Source of the DNA: Liopterus haemorrhoidalis
Taxonomy: Eukaryota; Arthropoda; Insecta; Coleoptera; Dytiscidae
Length of the DNA stretch: 64,000 nt
Reading direction: 5' to 3'
Assembly (NCBI GenBank): GCA_963971575.1
Contig: OZ020616.1
Span: 30,484,306 to 30,548,305 of the forward strand
The position numbers were made by a program, and so were the translations under genes. Positions 54,345-64,000 of the stretch are shown here, one piece after another. The notes beneath the pieces are model-generated. The model saw nothing but the letters and a program-made list of their open reading frames with translations. It made no database searches and was not told the DNA's origin. Numbering within the stretch: position 1 is the stretch's first letter; each line of letters begins with the position of its first letter.

Positions 54345-55995
54345 AATCTATTATTTTAAAGAGCCCGGAATGCAGCTTTATGAATGCAAAATGGAAAAAA
54401 CTTTTTTCTACGAGTATTAAAAGAACTGTGCTACATTTCATTTGTTTTTGTACATAAAATGGGTGTTTATGGTGACATAAAAATGTTAAAAGTGTTAAAA
54501 AAAGCCTCATAAGCGTTTCGGTTTTTCACACTTTCCATAAGTATAATTCATCAGCTAATGGGGGCTACACCACTATATCCATGGACTTACGAAAGCTCAT
54601 GGGAGCGGCAAACCATCTCCAATGACTTCAGGCGTGTCCGTGCAGTCCGAAGAAGAATTAAAGTGTGTATTGAAAACAATCTGTGAACAAAGTCAATTCG
54701 TGACCTATAATCTAAAATTCTAAATTATCTAAATATAATAATAATCTAAATTTCAGTTTTTTCCTAGATTTTTTTATTGTTTTTCTAATTTTACACAGTC
54801 GTACAAAATATATTGCATAAAACTCATGTATATATCGTCTTTTTTCATTCATGTGATTGCTGCACGCACATACGTCTTCCCATCCGTGAAAAAAAAAAAA
54901 AAAACGTACACTTGTTGCACAAATAATTATTGTGCCACTGGAACACAAATACACATGACAAATATACTTTCCCGTAAACATTAGTAGATGTACCTGAAAA
55001 GATACGATAGTCCTATTAACGAATTCCATGAAAAATTTCATATAAATATATTACTTGATTTTCCAACTAATTTTTCAACCGCGTTAAAAAGATGTTATCT
55101 TTAAATAATTTTTGACAGCGAATTAATAAAGAGACGTGATTGAAAATTGCAAGGCTTATTGTAGCTATGGACGAGAAGTGTGCGGAGTTCACTGGGGTAC
55201 ATGAATAAGTTGACTACCAACCTTATACAAAGAGGTCATCCATGTAGCCAATAAAAATTTCTTCATTTAATATTTTACTAGCATATTAATAAAATTTGCA
55301 ATTTCAATGCAATAAAAAACCGACTGCACGCAATGCTAATATCGCATTGGCTTGTGCATACAGTATTATTACGAATACAGTCAAAAGTCGCTGGACGGGT
55401 ACGTCGGATCTCAAAATTAAACCGGATCGGTTCTATATATATACTGAGAACATATTGGTATATTAAGTTTTCTTATTGATCAATAGATGGATACGCTGTT
55501 TTTATATTGGGTAACAGCACTTAATTTTTGTGGGTGTGAGATACAAAACATTTTAAGACAATTATTGACAGCTTGAGTTTTGTTGATATTTAATGAGCTT
55601 CCAAAATTAGCTTTTCTAAAAGAGATTTTTTCTGAAAAGGAATGTTGACAAGAATCTCGTAGCTTTCACATCATTATTTTGTTAAGCATAAAAACATCAA
55701 CTAGAATTCAGATGTAACCATAAGCAAGAATTCGGCGCCACAGGCAAAACCAATATACAACGTCCTTCAGACATCCTTTCATAAAAATAAAGCAAAAAAG
55801 AACTTCCGCGTATTTTCCGGTATTCTCTCCAATTGTGATTGACATTCCCTTTTCCTGTATCTCCTTTTATGCTTCCTACCTATTGAATTTTCTTTCATAT
55901 TTGTTTTTTCAAATACATTAGAATGTTCATATAATATATTATATAGAGAAATTTACATTTCAATAACTCTTATTGATATAAATTTTGGAAACAAA
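54345..55995. other. No gene recognised
   Basis: A GC-richer patch at 54555-54680 (GGGAGCGGCAAACCATCTCC) looks repeat-derived but is unassigned. Otherwise AT-rich. Confidence 0.35.
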
Positions 55996-55999
55996 AAAT

Positions 56000-56110
56000 G
56001 AAATATATATTTTAGTTGGTTAGTTAAAATTTTTGGTGCACAGCATCAAAGGATATTTGCGCTTTGTGTGAAGTCATAATAAACGCGTAATAGAAGTAAA
56101 TGTACCTAGA
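56000..56110 (+). repeat. Interspersed repeat family 'TTAGTTAAAATTT', copy 4
   Basis: TTAGTTAAAATTTTTGGTGC, ACAGCATCAAAGG and TTTGCGCTTTGTG, in the family order. Truncated on the right. Confidence 0.45.
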
Positions 56111-56229
56111 TTTGTATGATATGGAAACACTGTTAACCATTATTTTTAGAATGAATTTTAAAATTTGGCACCATATTATTAGAAAATATAATATGATCGA
56201 AAAGAGCACGTTAATAAATTATGAAAATG

Positions 56230-57290
56230 TGTATCTTCCAGAGCGTGCTGAAACAATCGGAACAGATGATAATCACTTGGAGCCAGGTCCGCAGAATACG
56301 CTGGTGTGTAGGTGGCTCTCATATTCGAGCTACATCAGTGTTTGTTTCACGGCTATAGCAAAATGGGGCCGAGCATTGTCTTGGAGAAGAATCACTTTCC
56401 GGCGAATTGATGCAATTGATGGTCGCTTTCGCATCAAATTATATTCAAACGCTCCAATTGTTGCTCAATAACGTTGATTGTTTCCTTTGGTTTTAACAGC
56501 TCAAAAAGCACGGCACCCTTAATATCCCACCAAATAGATAGCATTGCTTTGTGACCGTGGATGTTTTGCTTTGGTGTCGACGTTGATGGTTGATCAGAAT
56601 CAACCCAGATTTCTTACGTTTTGGGTTGTCGAAATAGATCAAGTTTTCATTGCCGGTCACAATACGCCACAAGAAACTCTTCTTTTCATGTCTTGTGAGC
56701 AAAGAAATCGAGATGTTTAAACAATTAATAATGACGTTTTCGGTCAATTCATGTGTCAGCCATCTCTTCTCTTTCTTAATCTGTTCCATGACTTGTAAAG
56801 CTTGTGAAATGGTTGATTAATCGACTTCAAGCTGTTGAGCCAATTCTTGAATGTTTAAGCGAGGTTTTCTGCCAATAGAGCTTGCAGTTGTTCATCTTCG
56901 AACTTTTTCAATTAACTTGTTCTCAGGCTGTTGTTCGTTGTAACCGACACAATCAACAGTTGAATTGTCGTAACCAATCTCTACATACTGTTTTCGATGG
57001 AGCACATTCACCATAAGTTTTCAAAAGCAATCGATGAACTTCAGCTGCACTTTTTTTCAAATCAAGGTAGTGTAGACGTGCACATCGGAAAAACAGCTTA
57101 ACGCGTTCATTTTTAATTCGGTTATAGAAAGGCACTTTTGTGCCTTGCTGCGCGGTGATGTGTGGAACAAACGCTGGCGTCTGATGACTGAGTTTTAGTA
57201 GGAAATGTTCAAACTTCAAAATGATAAAAGAGAAATCTGTTACTGCTTACAGCATACTCATATCTACGAGCCATCTTTGCGTGAACAGCG
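56230..57290 (-). pseudogene. mariner transposase pseudogene
   Basis: Minus-strand order: KKSAAEVHRLLLKTYGECAP and CRDWLRQF (helix-turn-helix, 57219-56953), then TENVIINCLNISISLLTRHE, KSFLWRIVTGNENLIYFDNP (first catalytic-region block; the usual GDE reads GNE) and HQSKTSTVTKQ. After frameshifts come ILLQDNARPHFAIAVKQTL-like text with the second Asp, and LAPSDYHLFRLFQHALEDTH with the third Asp. This is a classic DD34D mariner. Multiple frameshifts and stops, so inactive. I could not place the terminal inverted repeats. Confidence 0.9.
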
Positions 57291-57294
57291 GCTT

Positions 57295-60200
57295 TCAATG
57301 CAAACTCCTTTTATGTTCTACTGTGTTTAGTTAAAAATGTTGTGTAATTCGCTTACTTCAAATTTTGATGCATATTATGGTGCAGTCGTCCAAAGAAATA
57401 CTATGTGAACACTATTTTTACAAATCAGAGTCGAAAGCTTCACTAATCGGCTAGGCCTATGTAAAGATAAAATACTAATGAGATAGGTTATTTCCATTCA
57501 TGCCATTAATTGCACTCATTACTACCGTTATTAATTTTTATTCATATGTCAAAATTATATTTTTATAAACTACGCCTATGAAAACGTATTGAGTGAAAAC
57601 TAAAATTCAGGGGCTAATTACGTCTGTTTTTTAGTGATCAAGGTGTTTATTTATTTTTTCAGTTTTGCCGAATGACAAACTATTTATAAGCTTACGTATT
57701 ATTGAATATTATAAATGATTTTGAGTTAATAAATAGCGATGCATATTTCACTTTATTCACTTTAAAGTTTCATCCGTTTAAATTTATCATGAGATTAAGA
57801 TGTAGTTTAATACAAATGTGTATTGTTCCATTGGCTTCCCGTCATCCATTACAGGATACGCTTCTGTTTATTTTATGCTGATGCTAACGCGCTCTGTAGC
57901 AGCTTGTTTTGGCAATGAATGACGAGATCTCGTTTATTTCACACTAAAAAAGTGCATGAGTAATTTTAAACAACGATATTAATTTTTTTAGTTCTTAATT
58001 TCATAATTGTAACGTAATTTGTTAGAGTTAACTAAACTAACTTTTAGATAGCATTTATTGTTTAAGTTTTTGCCGCATAGTAAATTATATTTTAATTTTA
58101 TCATTTGATGTCAGTAAATGACAGTGTACATTCAATTATTGGTTGCCAATGCTAGCGGGATATATTTTTTCCCATTACATCTCTAGCACAAAAATGTAAA
58201 TTAATATACAGGATGGCCCACCGAAAAGGGTCCACCCAGGTTTTTGCCATTTTTATTAAATTTTATAGAATACGCTCGAACAGATCGATTTTTTTTTTTT
58301 TCGTGTGGGATGCTTAGGTTCACTTATTTGATTCGCGTCACTTAAAGCCCTAAACGGCACTGACATTTACCGTAAGAATTTTAAATGGCAAAAGGGATCA
58401 TCAAGTGATACATCAATTTTAAACCTGTTAAATTATCTATTGGTTGCCAAATGTTCCAATTGGTTTGCTTTTGGCGTCGGTTACACAAATCTATCTTTTT
58501 CTGGGGAATAGCACCATGTTGTGGGAGGTGTTCCCAATGCTGGTGAATATCCAGACGCCCTTGATACGCAGGGATGACGAAAAAAATAAAATAAATGAGA
58601 AAGAATGTATTGAAGAGCAAAGACCAAAAACAGCAGGTTGAAGTGCAGTATTGTAAAAAAAAATTAATAAAATAAGAATTCAACAAATTAGAACTTTACG
58701 CTAACCGGACCGAATACTGTCTGATCTCGTCTTCAGAGAGACGTGTCTTTTTATAAGTCATTTCTAGTCGCATTTCTAGGAAAAAGTTTAAGCTTCGTTC
58801 AAAAGATGCTAGTGTTCAAAGTTAATAAACAATAATAACATTGAACAAATGTCTTCTTGAACAATGAACCATTTCAAAAATATATTTCCAAGGATACGTG
58901 CTATAACGTAAGATTTATAATTTTTATTTTAATATATGATTTCTTAAAAAATCTAAATCTACATCTTTTACAAAAACAACTCACAAAATATTTAATGTAT
59001 TGTCTGCTTCTTTGATTTAAGCAGATCTAGATGTTGAAATCTAGTAACTTTTTAATTACGTCTATGATCATTTTTTTAACAAAAGCCCACTTAGATTCTT
59101 AAATAGTGAGCTCATGATTACAAAAAAATAACAATTCCTTTTAGTTCCGCTTAAACATTTGGAATAGACTTTTTGACGGGTGAAAGGAGTCGCGAGTTGG
59201 AGTCGGGAGTCGGAGTTAGGAGTCCGAGTCGGCAGTGGGAGTCGGAGTCGGTTTTCAAAAATACTAACTCGGGAGTCATTTATTTTCCTGCCGACTCCCT
59301 TTCCCTGGTAAAAACCAGTGGCGTTACCAGAATTTTGTCTTGAGGATGGCCGAACCATAGCTCAAGGGAAGGGGGGGGGGGGCTCTGGCTCTGGCCGAGC
59401 CAGAGTCCATGTGAATATCTATATGAACGTATTTAGATTGATATTGTGCAATAATTTTACAATAACACTTTACAATAACACTACAATAACACTTAATTCT
59501 GCGGATTTAATTCACCTGCGAAGGATCGAAGCCCCTTCACCTATTCCTGGCTGTGCGAATGGTAAAAACTATTTATGAATGGATTATTACCATATTGAGT
59601 ATAAGAGGAATGTTTACAAAATTTTAAAATGTCGTAAACGATTCCTTACAACGTGTTTTAAAAACGAGTTTTAACATTCAGAGTTAAAGATTGTTATATC
59701 TAGTATTCAATTTAGAACTCCATATAAACATTCTGCAAGGTAAAGTCACTGATACATGATTTTTTACAAAGAACGACGTCGAAACCAACAAGAGATGTTC
59801 GCTGCTTGTTACCGTAACTCTTTGCGTTTCTCCTCGTTCAAGTTCGTAGCACTTTATACCAGTATACGATCCCAATTATTTTGGAAAGTCTCTCTCTGCG
59901 TGCATTGAATGCACCCCTCGCATTTCCAGGCACGAGTACAACACATTAAAAACCTTTCGTGCAGTATCAAGTGACTATTTTAACCTATGCTCTACATGGC
60001 ATTGCTTCTAATCCAATTACTTAAGTTTTAATTAATGAGCGAGATGTGCGTATACAAGCGTGTTGACACCTAGGCTTTCACTAAAGACACCTTATTTAAC
60101 CGAAATTATATCTTATAGTATACCAACCTTTTGAATTTTGTGTTGAAAGAAATTTCTCACTTAAGAATTTAAATCTCATTTTTAACTGACAACGTTAACA

Positions 60201-60370
60201 AACTTATAATTGAATGTTTTAAACAGATGTTAGAAAGGAAAAACAAACATTCGTATTTAAATGAAAACAGAAAGAGAAACAAACGTTGTACAAATTATGT
60301 ATATTATTAAGTATAGTTCACGAGACTCTATATGCCGATTGATCGACACAGAACCGATAAGCAAATATAT
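57295..60370. other. No gene recognised; isolated repeat ends
   Basis: TACAGGATGGCCCACCGAAA at about 58208 resembles a transposon end next to TA. The ORFs at 58381-58686 have no motif. CAGTGGCGTTACCAG at about 59319 resembles a hAT left end, next to a poly-G run and a 9-bp-stem hairpin (CTCTGGCTC / GAGCCAGAG, ~59381-59410). Confidence 0.35.
59185..59300 (+). repeat. GGAGTC hexamer-like repeat
   Basis: Irregular array of GGAGTC/GGGAGTCGGAGT words. Same family as 13700-13770 on the opposite strand; both adjoin an AAAAA..TAACTCG or TTATCGACTC unit. Confidence 0.55.
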
Positions 60371-60374
60371 ACCT

Positions 60375-61131
60375 ACTAGCTGGAATACCCGTACTTGGTA
60401 CAGTTTTTGTACGGTACATTTTTGCTGTAACCTAAATGATAAGTGAGATATTCCAGATTCAAGTAGAACAAAATAATCGTTTATTTTTTTCTAAACCACC
60501 TTTTGTATATATTTTTGATTTTAAGTAAATAATAAGTGAGATATTTGGTTTATAGATTGCTTACCCCATAGCTCACCAAATATATATCTTATTAAAAACG
60601 GCATTGAACAGAGAGAAATAGTTTCTCTTCTCATATACATTTTCTTTGCTTCTAAGTAAATGATAAATGAGAAATTTCAACCTTACACGTAACACTCCCC
60701 TTGCCCCCTAAATAATATTCTTATTAAAAACTGCATTGAAGAGAAAAGAAAAATGTTTTCTCATTTTGATTTGAAGCAAGTCAATAATAAGGGAGATATT
60801 TTAAAAGTTTAGCTCTAGGGTGTTCTCACGTAATTCTCTAATTATTCATCTAAATGAAAAAAATATATATATATATTTAACAAAAATATTTGTTTTCTTA
60901 TTATAAACAATTTTACTTATATATTTTTTGTGTTCAATAATAAGAGAGATATTTTAAGTTTTTTAAAATTTTTAACCCTGATTGGGAGTGCCTATAACAA
61001 AAATTTTGAGATACTTTATGTTCGAATTCTGGTTTTACTATATCCTCATACCAAATTACGTTAAAATATGTCCAGCTATTTTTTCGTGAATCTTGGGTAG
61101 ACAAACAGATAATAATTTATATTTTTGCGGA
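60375..61131 (-). mobile_element. Helitron-like element, family B, copy
   Basis: Minus strand starts TCCGCAAAAATATAAATTAT (61131) and ends CCGTACAAAAACTGTACCAA, GTACGGGTATTCCAGCTAGT (60375). It contains three ~150-bp tandem units with AAATRATAARTGAGATATT and TTATTAAAAACKGCATTGAA blocks, as in 17391-19174. No coding sequence. Confidence 0.65.
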
Positions 61132-62478
61132 TATTGGCTTATATCATTTTAAACGTGTAGAAAGCAAATATGAGGCCGACAAAATTAAAACAGATATAGT
61201 CTCCAATTTTATTAATATAGATTTCACTCAGGTAAAATTCAATGATGTCAATTATATTGTTTTTAAGCAGAAATTCTACGTACTCAGTTCTCCGCTCAAT
61301 GGATCCGTTCGTCCGACTAACCAATCAGAAGGCTGCAAATATTTCAATTCGTCCGGCATCCCTGAAAAGTCGGATCATGTTGAACTTCGTCCGGCAAAAC
61401 AGATGGTTTTTTCTTTCTAGTATATCGCGATCCATGACGCAACGAAACCTCACATATGTACTTGAGAAGTTAACCTCATTTTGGGTTCCACTATCCTCAT
61501 TAAATAATCAAACTGGTCCTTATTCAGCATTAAATAATTATAAAACAATTCCACATCATTTAAACGTATACTTGCTACCAAATTATGATATGCTCCTTGC
61601 TCCAATATTTTTTTTAGAAATTGGTCTAATTAATAATCTTTTATTTTACCTTATTTTAATATTTCTTTTATATTTGTTTTATAATATAATATGCTGCAAT
61701 AGATCTATTTCGATTATATAACTATAAGTTATATTCATAATTAAATTTATGCCTTACGTTCATTTTAAATGAAGATAGTAATGCATTTCAATGATATTAG
61801 TTGTGCTTCAAAAAAAAAAGAAACCTTCCATTTGAGCGTAGAGCTGAAAACGGTAGAACGGATGAATTGTCCGGTGCAGGACAAATGGAAATAATAATAA
61901 TAATACTTTATTTAACATAAAAGTTAATCCAAGTTAAAGTTAAGTTTAAGTTATAATTATAACTTTATTTTTTGTTGCTAGAAAACAGAAAAATTATTAT
62001 CACCATTCACTAGAAATAGATACCTAATCCATATTCACCTAGTATAAATATTTATAACCAGGCGAAATAAATAAATAATTATGTCCAAAGTAAAAGCAAA
62101 ATTTTTGAAACGCAAAAAAATAGGGAATTAAAAAATGTGTAGATAAATGGTTACAAATTATTTATGTTATATAGAGGCAGTCAATAAACTGTATTTTAAA
62201 ATGAACTATTAATGAGTTTTAAAACTAACAAAACTTGTTAAGAAGTCAGATTAAAATGTCAGATACATTATCCTTAGATATAGGGGAAAGTATAGGGTAA
62301 GTTGTACCACGTGGTTTACCGTACCACCTTGATTTGAGCTAACTCCGATAATTTTGATGTCGTCTGTATGAGAATTAAGAAGCTATGTGTATGACATGAA
62401 AATAGATCCATTATGGATATTCTGCGTATATTAGTAAGCGCAATATTCAAGAAATAGATACATAGGTCACAGTATTCA
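61132..62478. other. No gene; possible LINE tail at 61885-61930
   Basis: A 159-codon ORF (61242-61721) ends in very hydrophobic AT-rich sequence and has no recognised domain. ATAATAATAATAATAC at 61890 reads as a (TTA)n-type tail on the minus strand, perhaps of an I-type LINE whose coding part is gone. Confidence 0.3.
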
Positions 62479-63222
62479 CGCTACGTATAAACCCCAGGAA
62501 TTGTAAGTTTCTTTTACAAAACTAACAATCTGAAATAAAATTAGTGACAATCTGTACATTTAATTTTGCACTAAATTTTTATCTATCTAATATGATATTT
62601 TTGATTATAGAAAAATTTATTGGAAAAATGTTATCGTTAATATCTTAATAATGGGTAACACACAACAATGTTCTGAATTTCTTAAATATATTTGTGGGTT
62701 TCAAATAACTTTTATATTTATACACTTTTGTGTAGAAATATTCAAATAATACGTCAACATTTTTTTTCGACATGGTTATTTATAGTTTAGAACCTTCGTT
62801 GAAAAATATTATACTTTATGATAATGAAATGCCACTTGGTACACGCATTCTTTACAAAAAATAAATTAGTTTTATTTGCAGCACCTATATTGCGAACCGC
62901 AGCAGATTCGAGATGGCGGCAAAAGTTGATTTCTAAGTACAATAAGTAGAAATAGTTTTCACTATAGAACAAAATATTTAGAAACATATTTGTAAAATGA
63001 AGCTTTAGCTTCAATTTGCCGCATGGTACACATATTTGTATCGTAAGGTTTACAAGATGGCGTCTATAATGCAATTTGTTTATTTACAATTAAATGACAG
63101 TTCTTTTTACAATTAAAAATATCCTATTAGATAGATAAAAATTTGCTGCAAATTTGTAGATTGCACTAATTTTATTTCAGGTTGTTAGTTTTGTATAAGA
63201 AACTATACGATTGTGCGCACCC
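62479..63222 (-). mobile_element. TTAA element, copy 3 (744 bp)
   Basis: Same orientation as 40557-41310. The right flank TTAA (63223-63226) is kept; the left has decayed to TTCA. Ends read CGCTACGTATAAACCCC and GATTGTGCGCACCC. The long inverted termini with TTTTATCTATCTAATA are kept. The minus strand keeps an open stretch with CRHLESAAV, CTKWHFIIIKYNIFQRRF. More diverged than copies 1 and 2. Confidence 0.8.
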
Positions 63223-63229
63223 TTAAGCT

Positions 63230-64000
63230 CTTAAATATATTTGTTGTAAGTTTTTCGAGTTTAGCCTTAGTTATAATAGTTTCATAACTCAATGCATAGT
63301 ATATGCAGAAAGATGGGACAAAGGGGTGTCACTGTTCAGAACATCTGTTTCTAATAAACAGAATAAAAAGAGACCTGTGATTCTTATGCTATTCTAGTGT
63401 TATGCATGTTTTATAAATGAGGCTTTATACTTGTACGTATTTCAGTTCTATTAGTTTATAAATCTATTTACTGTAAAAACTGTGTTAAGCGAATACATTG
63501 GAGTTAATGTACTAAGCATATAAAAAAAATAGTACGAGTAGAGTAAATTTTACTTATATATAGTTTGGTATATTGTACCAACAGGTACGATATTTAAAAT
63601 GAAATAGAAAAAAAAAATTTCTTGAAGACTCCGTATAGCAAGGAATAAATACGTTCAATAATGGTATGGGGTTAAATAAAGTATGCCAGTAGGGCCGGAT
63701 CTAGGGTCTGGCGAGCGGGGATGGGATTTGTAAAACCAAATGATAAACTAGTTCAGCTAATTTTGAAGTTTTGCAATCTTCAATTTATACCAGAGCCGGA
63801 TTTTGCCCTAGGCAAACGAAGAAAATACTAAGGACCCGTGTTTGTCGAGGGGCCCGCTAGATTTGTGGGTGTGTTTGTTTTATTCTGTAGACTTTTAAGG
63901 AAGTGGTCTTAAGCAATTTAGTGCTGGAGGACCAAAGGGGCCTTGATCCGCCAATGGCATGTTGTAAAGTTTGATTACTTCTGAGCTTACACAATAAGTC
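63230..64000. other. No gene; two hAT-style ends
   Basis: CAGTAGGGCCGGATCTAGGG (about 63689) and CCAGAGCCGGATTTTGCCCT (about 63791) are in the style of arthropod hAT ends, also seen near 30739. No paired ends fall inside the window. Confidence 0.35.

Noticed and set aside
54712..55041. 109-codon minus-strand ORF
   Set aside because: Crosses a poly-A/T run, and no recognisable motif.
61242..61721. 159-codon ORF as a membrane protein
   Set aside because: The hydrophobic C-terminus reflects AT-rich codons (TTT/TTA/ATA); no homology and no supporting signals.

Overview
The window looks like a gene-poor, AT-rich stretch of an arthropod nuclear genome, probably an insect. This rests on the transposon mix: non-LTR retrotransposons of several clades, hAT, piggyBac and Tc1/mariner elements, Helitron-like repeats with CTAGT ends, tRNA-derived SINEs and a GC-rich solo LTR. 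It also rests on a scrambled copy of a multicopy arthropod protein family. I found no host gene exon that I can defend. Species and order cannot be fixed from the sequence alone.

Layout. 0-3 kb holds an old LINE relic (minus) and three fragments of RTE-like reverse transcriptases in both orientations. 4-8.4 kb holds a hAT MITE, the tail of an I-clade LINE, a 1.27-kb hAT element with an exact 8-bp target duplication and a nested MITE, a deleted piggyBac element and a mariner relic. 9-10.1 kb and 13.9-15.1 kb hold two complete but internally deleted Tc1/mariner-type elements flanked by TA. 15.5-16.4 kb holds a multicopy protein-family relic whose middle part is inverted. 17.4-19.2 kb holds a Helitron-like element carrying two later insertions: a SINE with a 14-bp duplication and a 485-bp repeat with a 6-bp duplication. 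20.0-21.7 kb holds a GC-rich solo LTR. 21.7-33 kb holds a Helitron-like copy, the 3' end of an I-clade LINE, a piggyBac remnant and much sequence I cannot identify.

33.9-38.0 kb holds the one element that looks potentially functional. It is a CR1/Jockey-group LINE with an intact PHD-finger ORF1, an intact 952-residue endonuclease/reverse-transcriptase ORF2 and a (TAAA)n tail. 39.7-41.3 kb is a near-perfect 1.6-kb inverted repeat made of two TTAA-flanked elements; a third copy lies at 62.5-63.2 kb. 46.1-47.1 kb is a hAT-type element with seven internal ~73-bp repeats. A mariner transposase pseudogene lies at 56.2-57.3 kb. Further Helitron-like copies lie at 52.3-53.0 and 60.4-61.1 kb.

The window is therefore best read as a record of nested transposition. 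The LINE ORFs form a functional pair (RNA-binding ORF1p and nicking/reverse-transcribing ORF2p). The other short elements would depend on proteins supplied from elsewhere in the genome.
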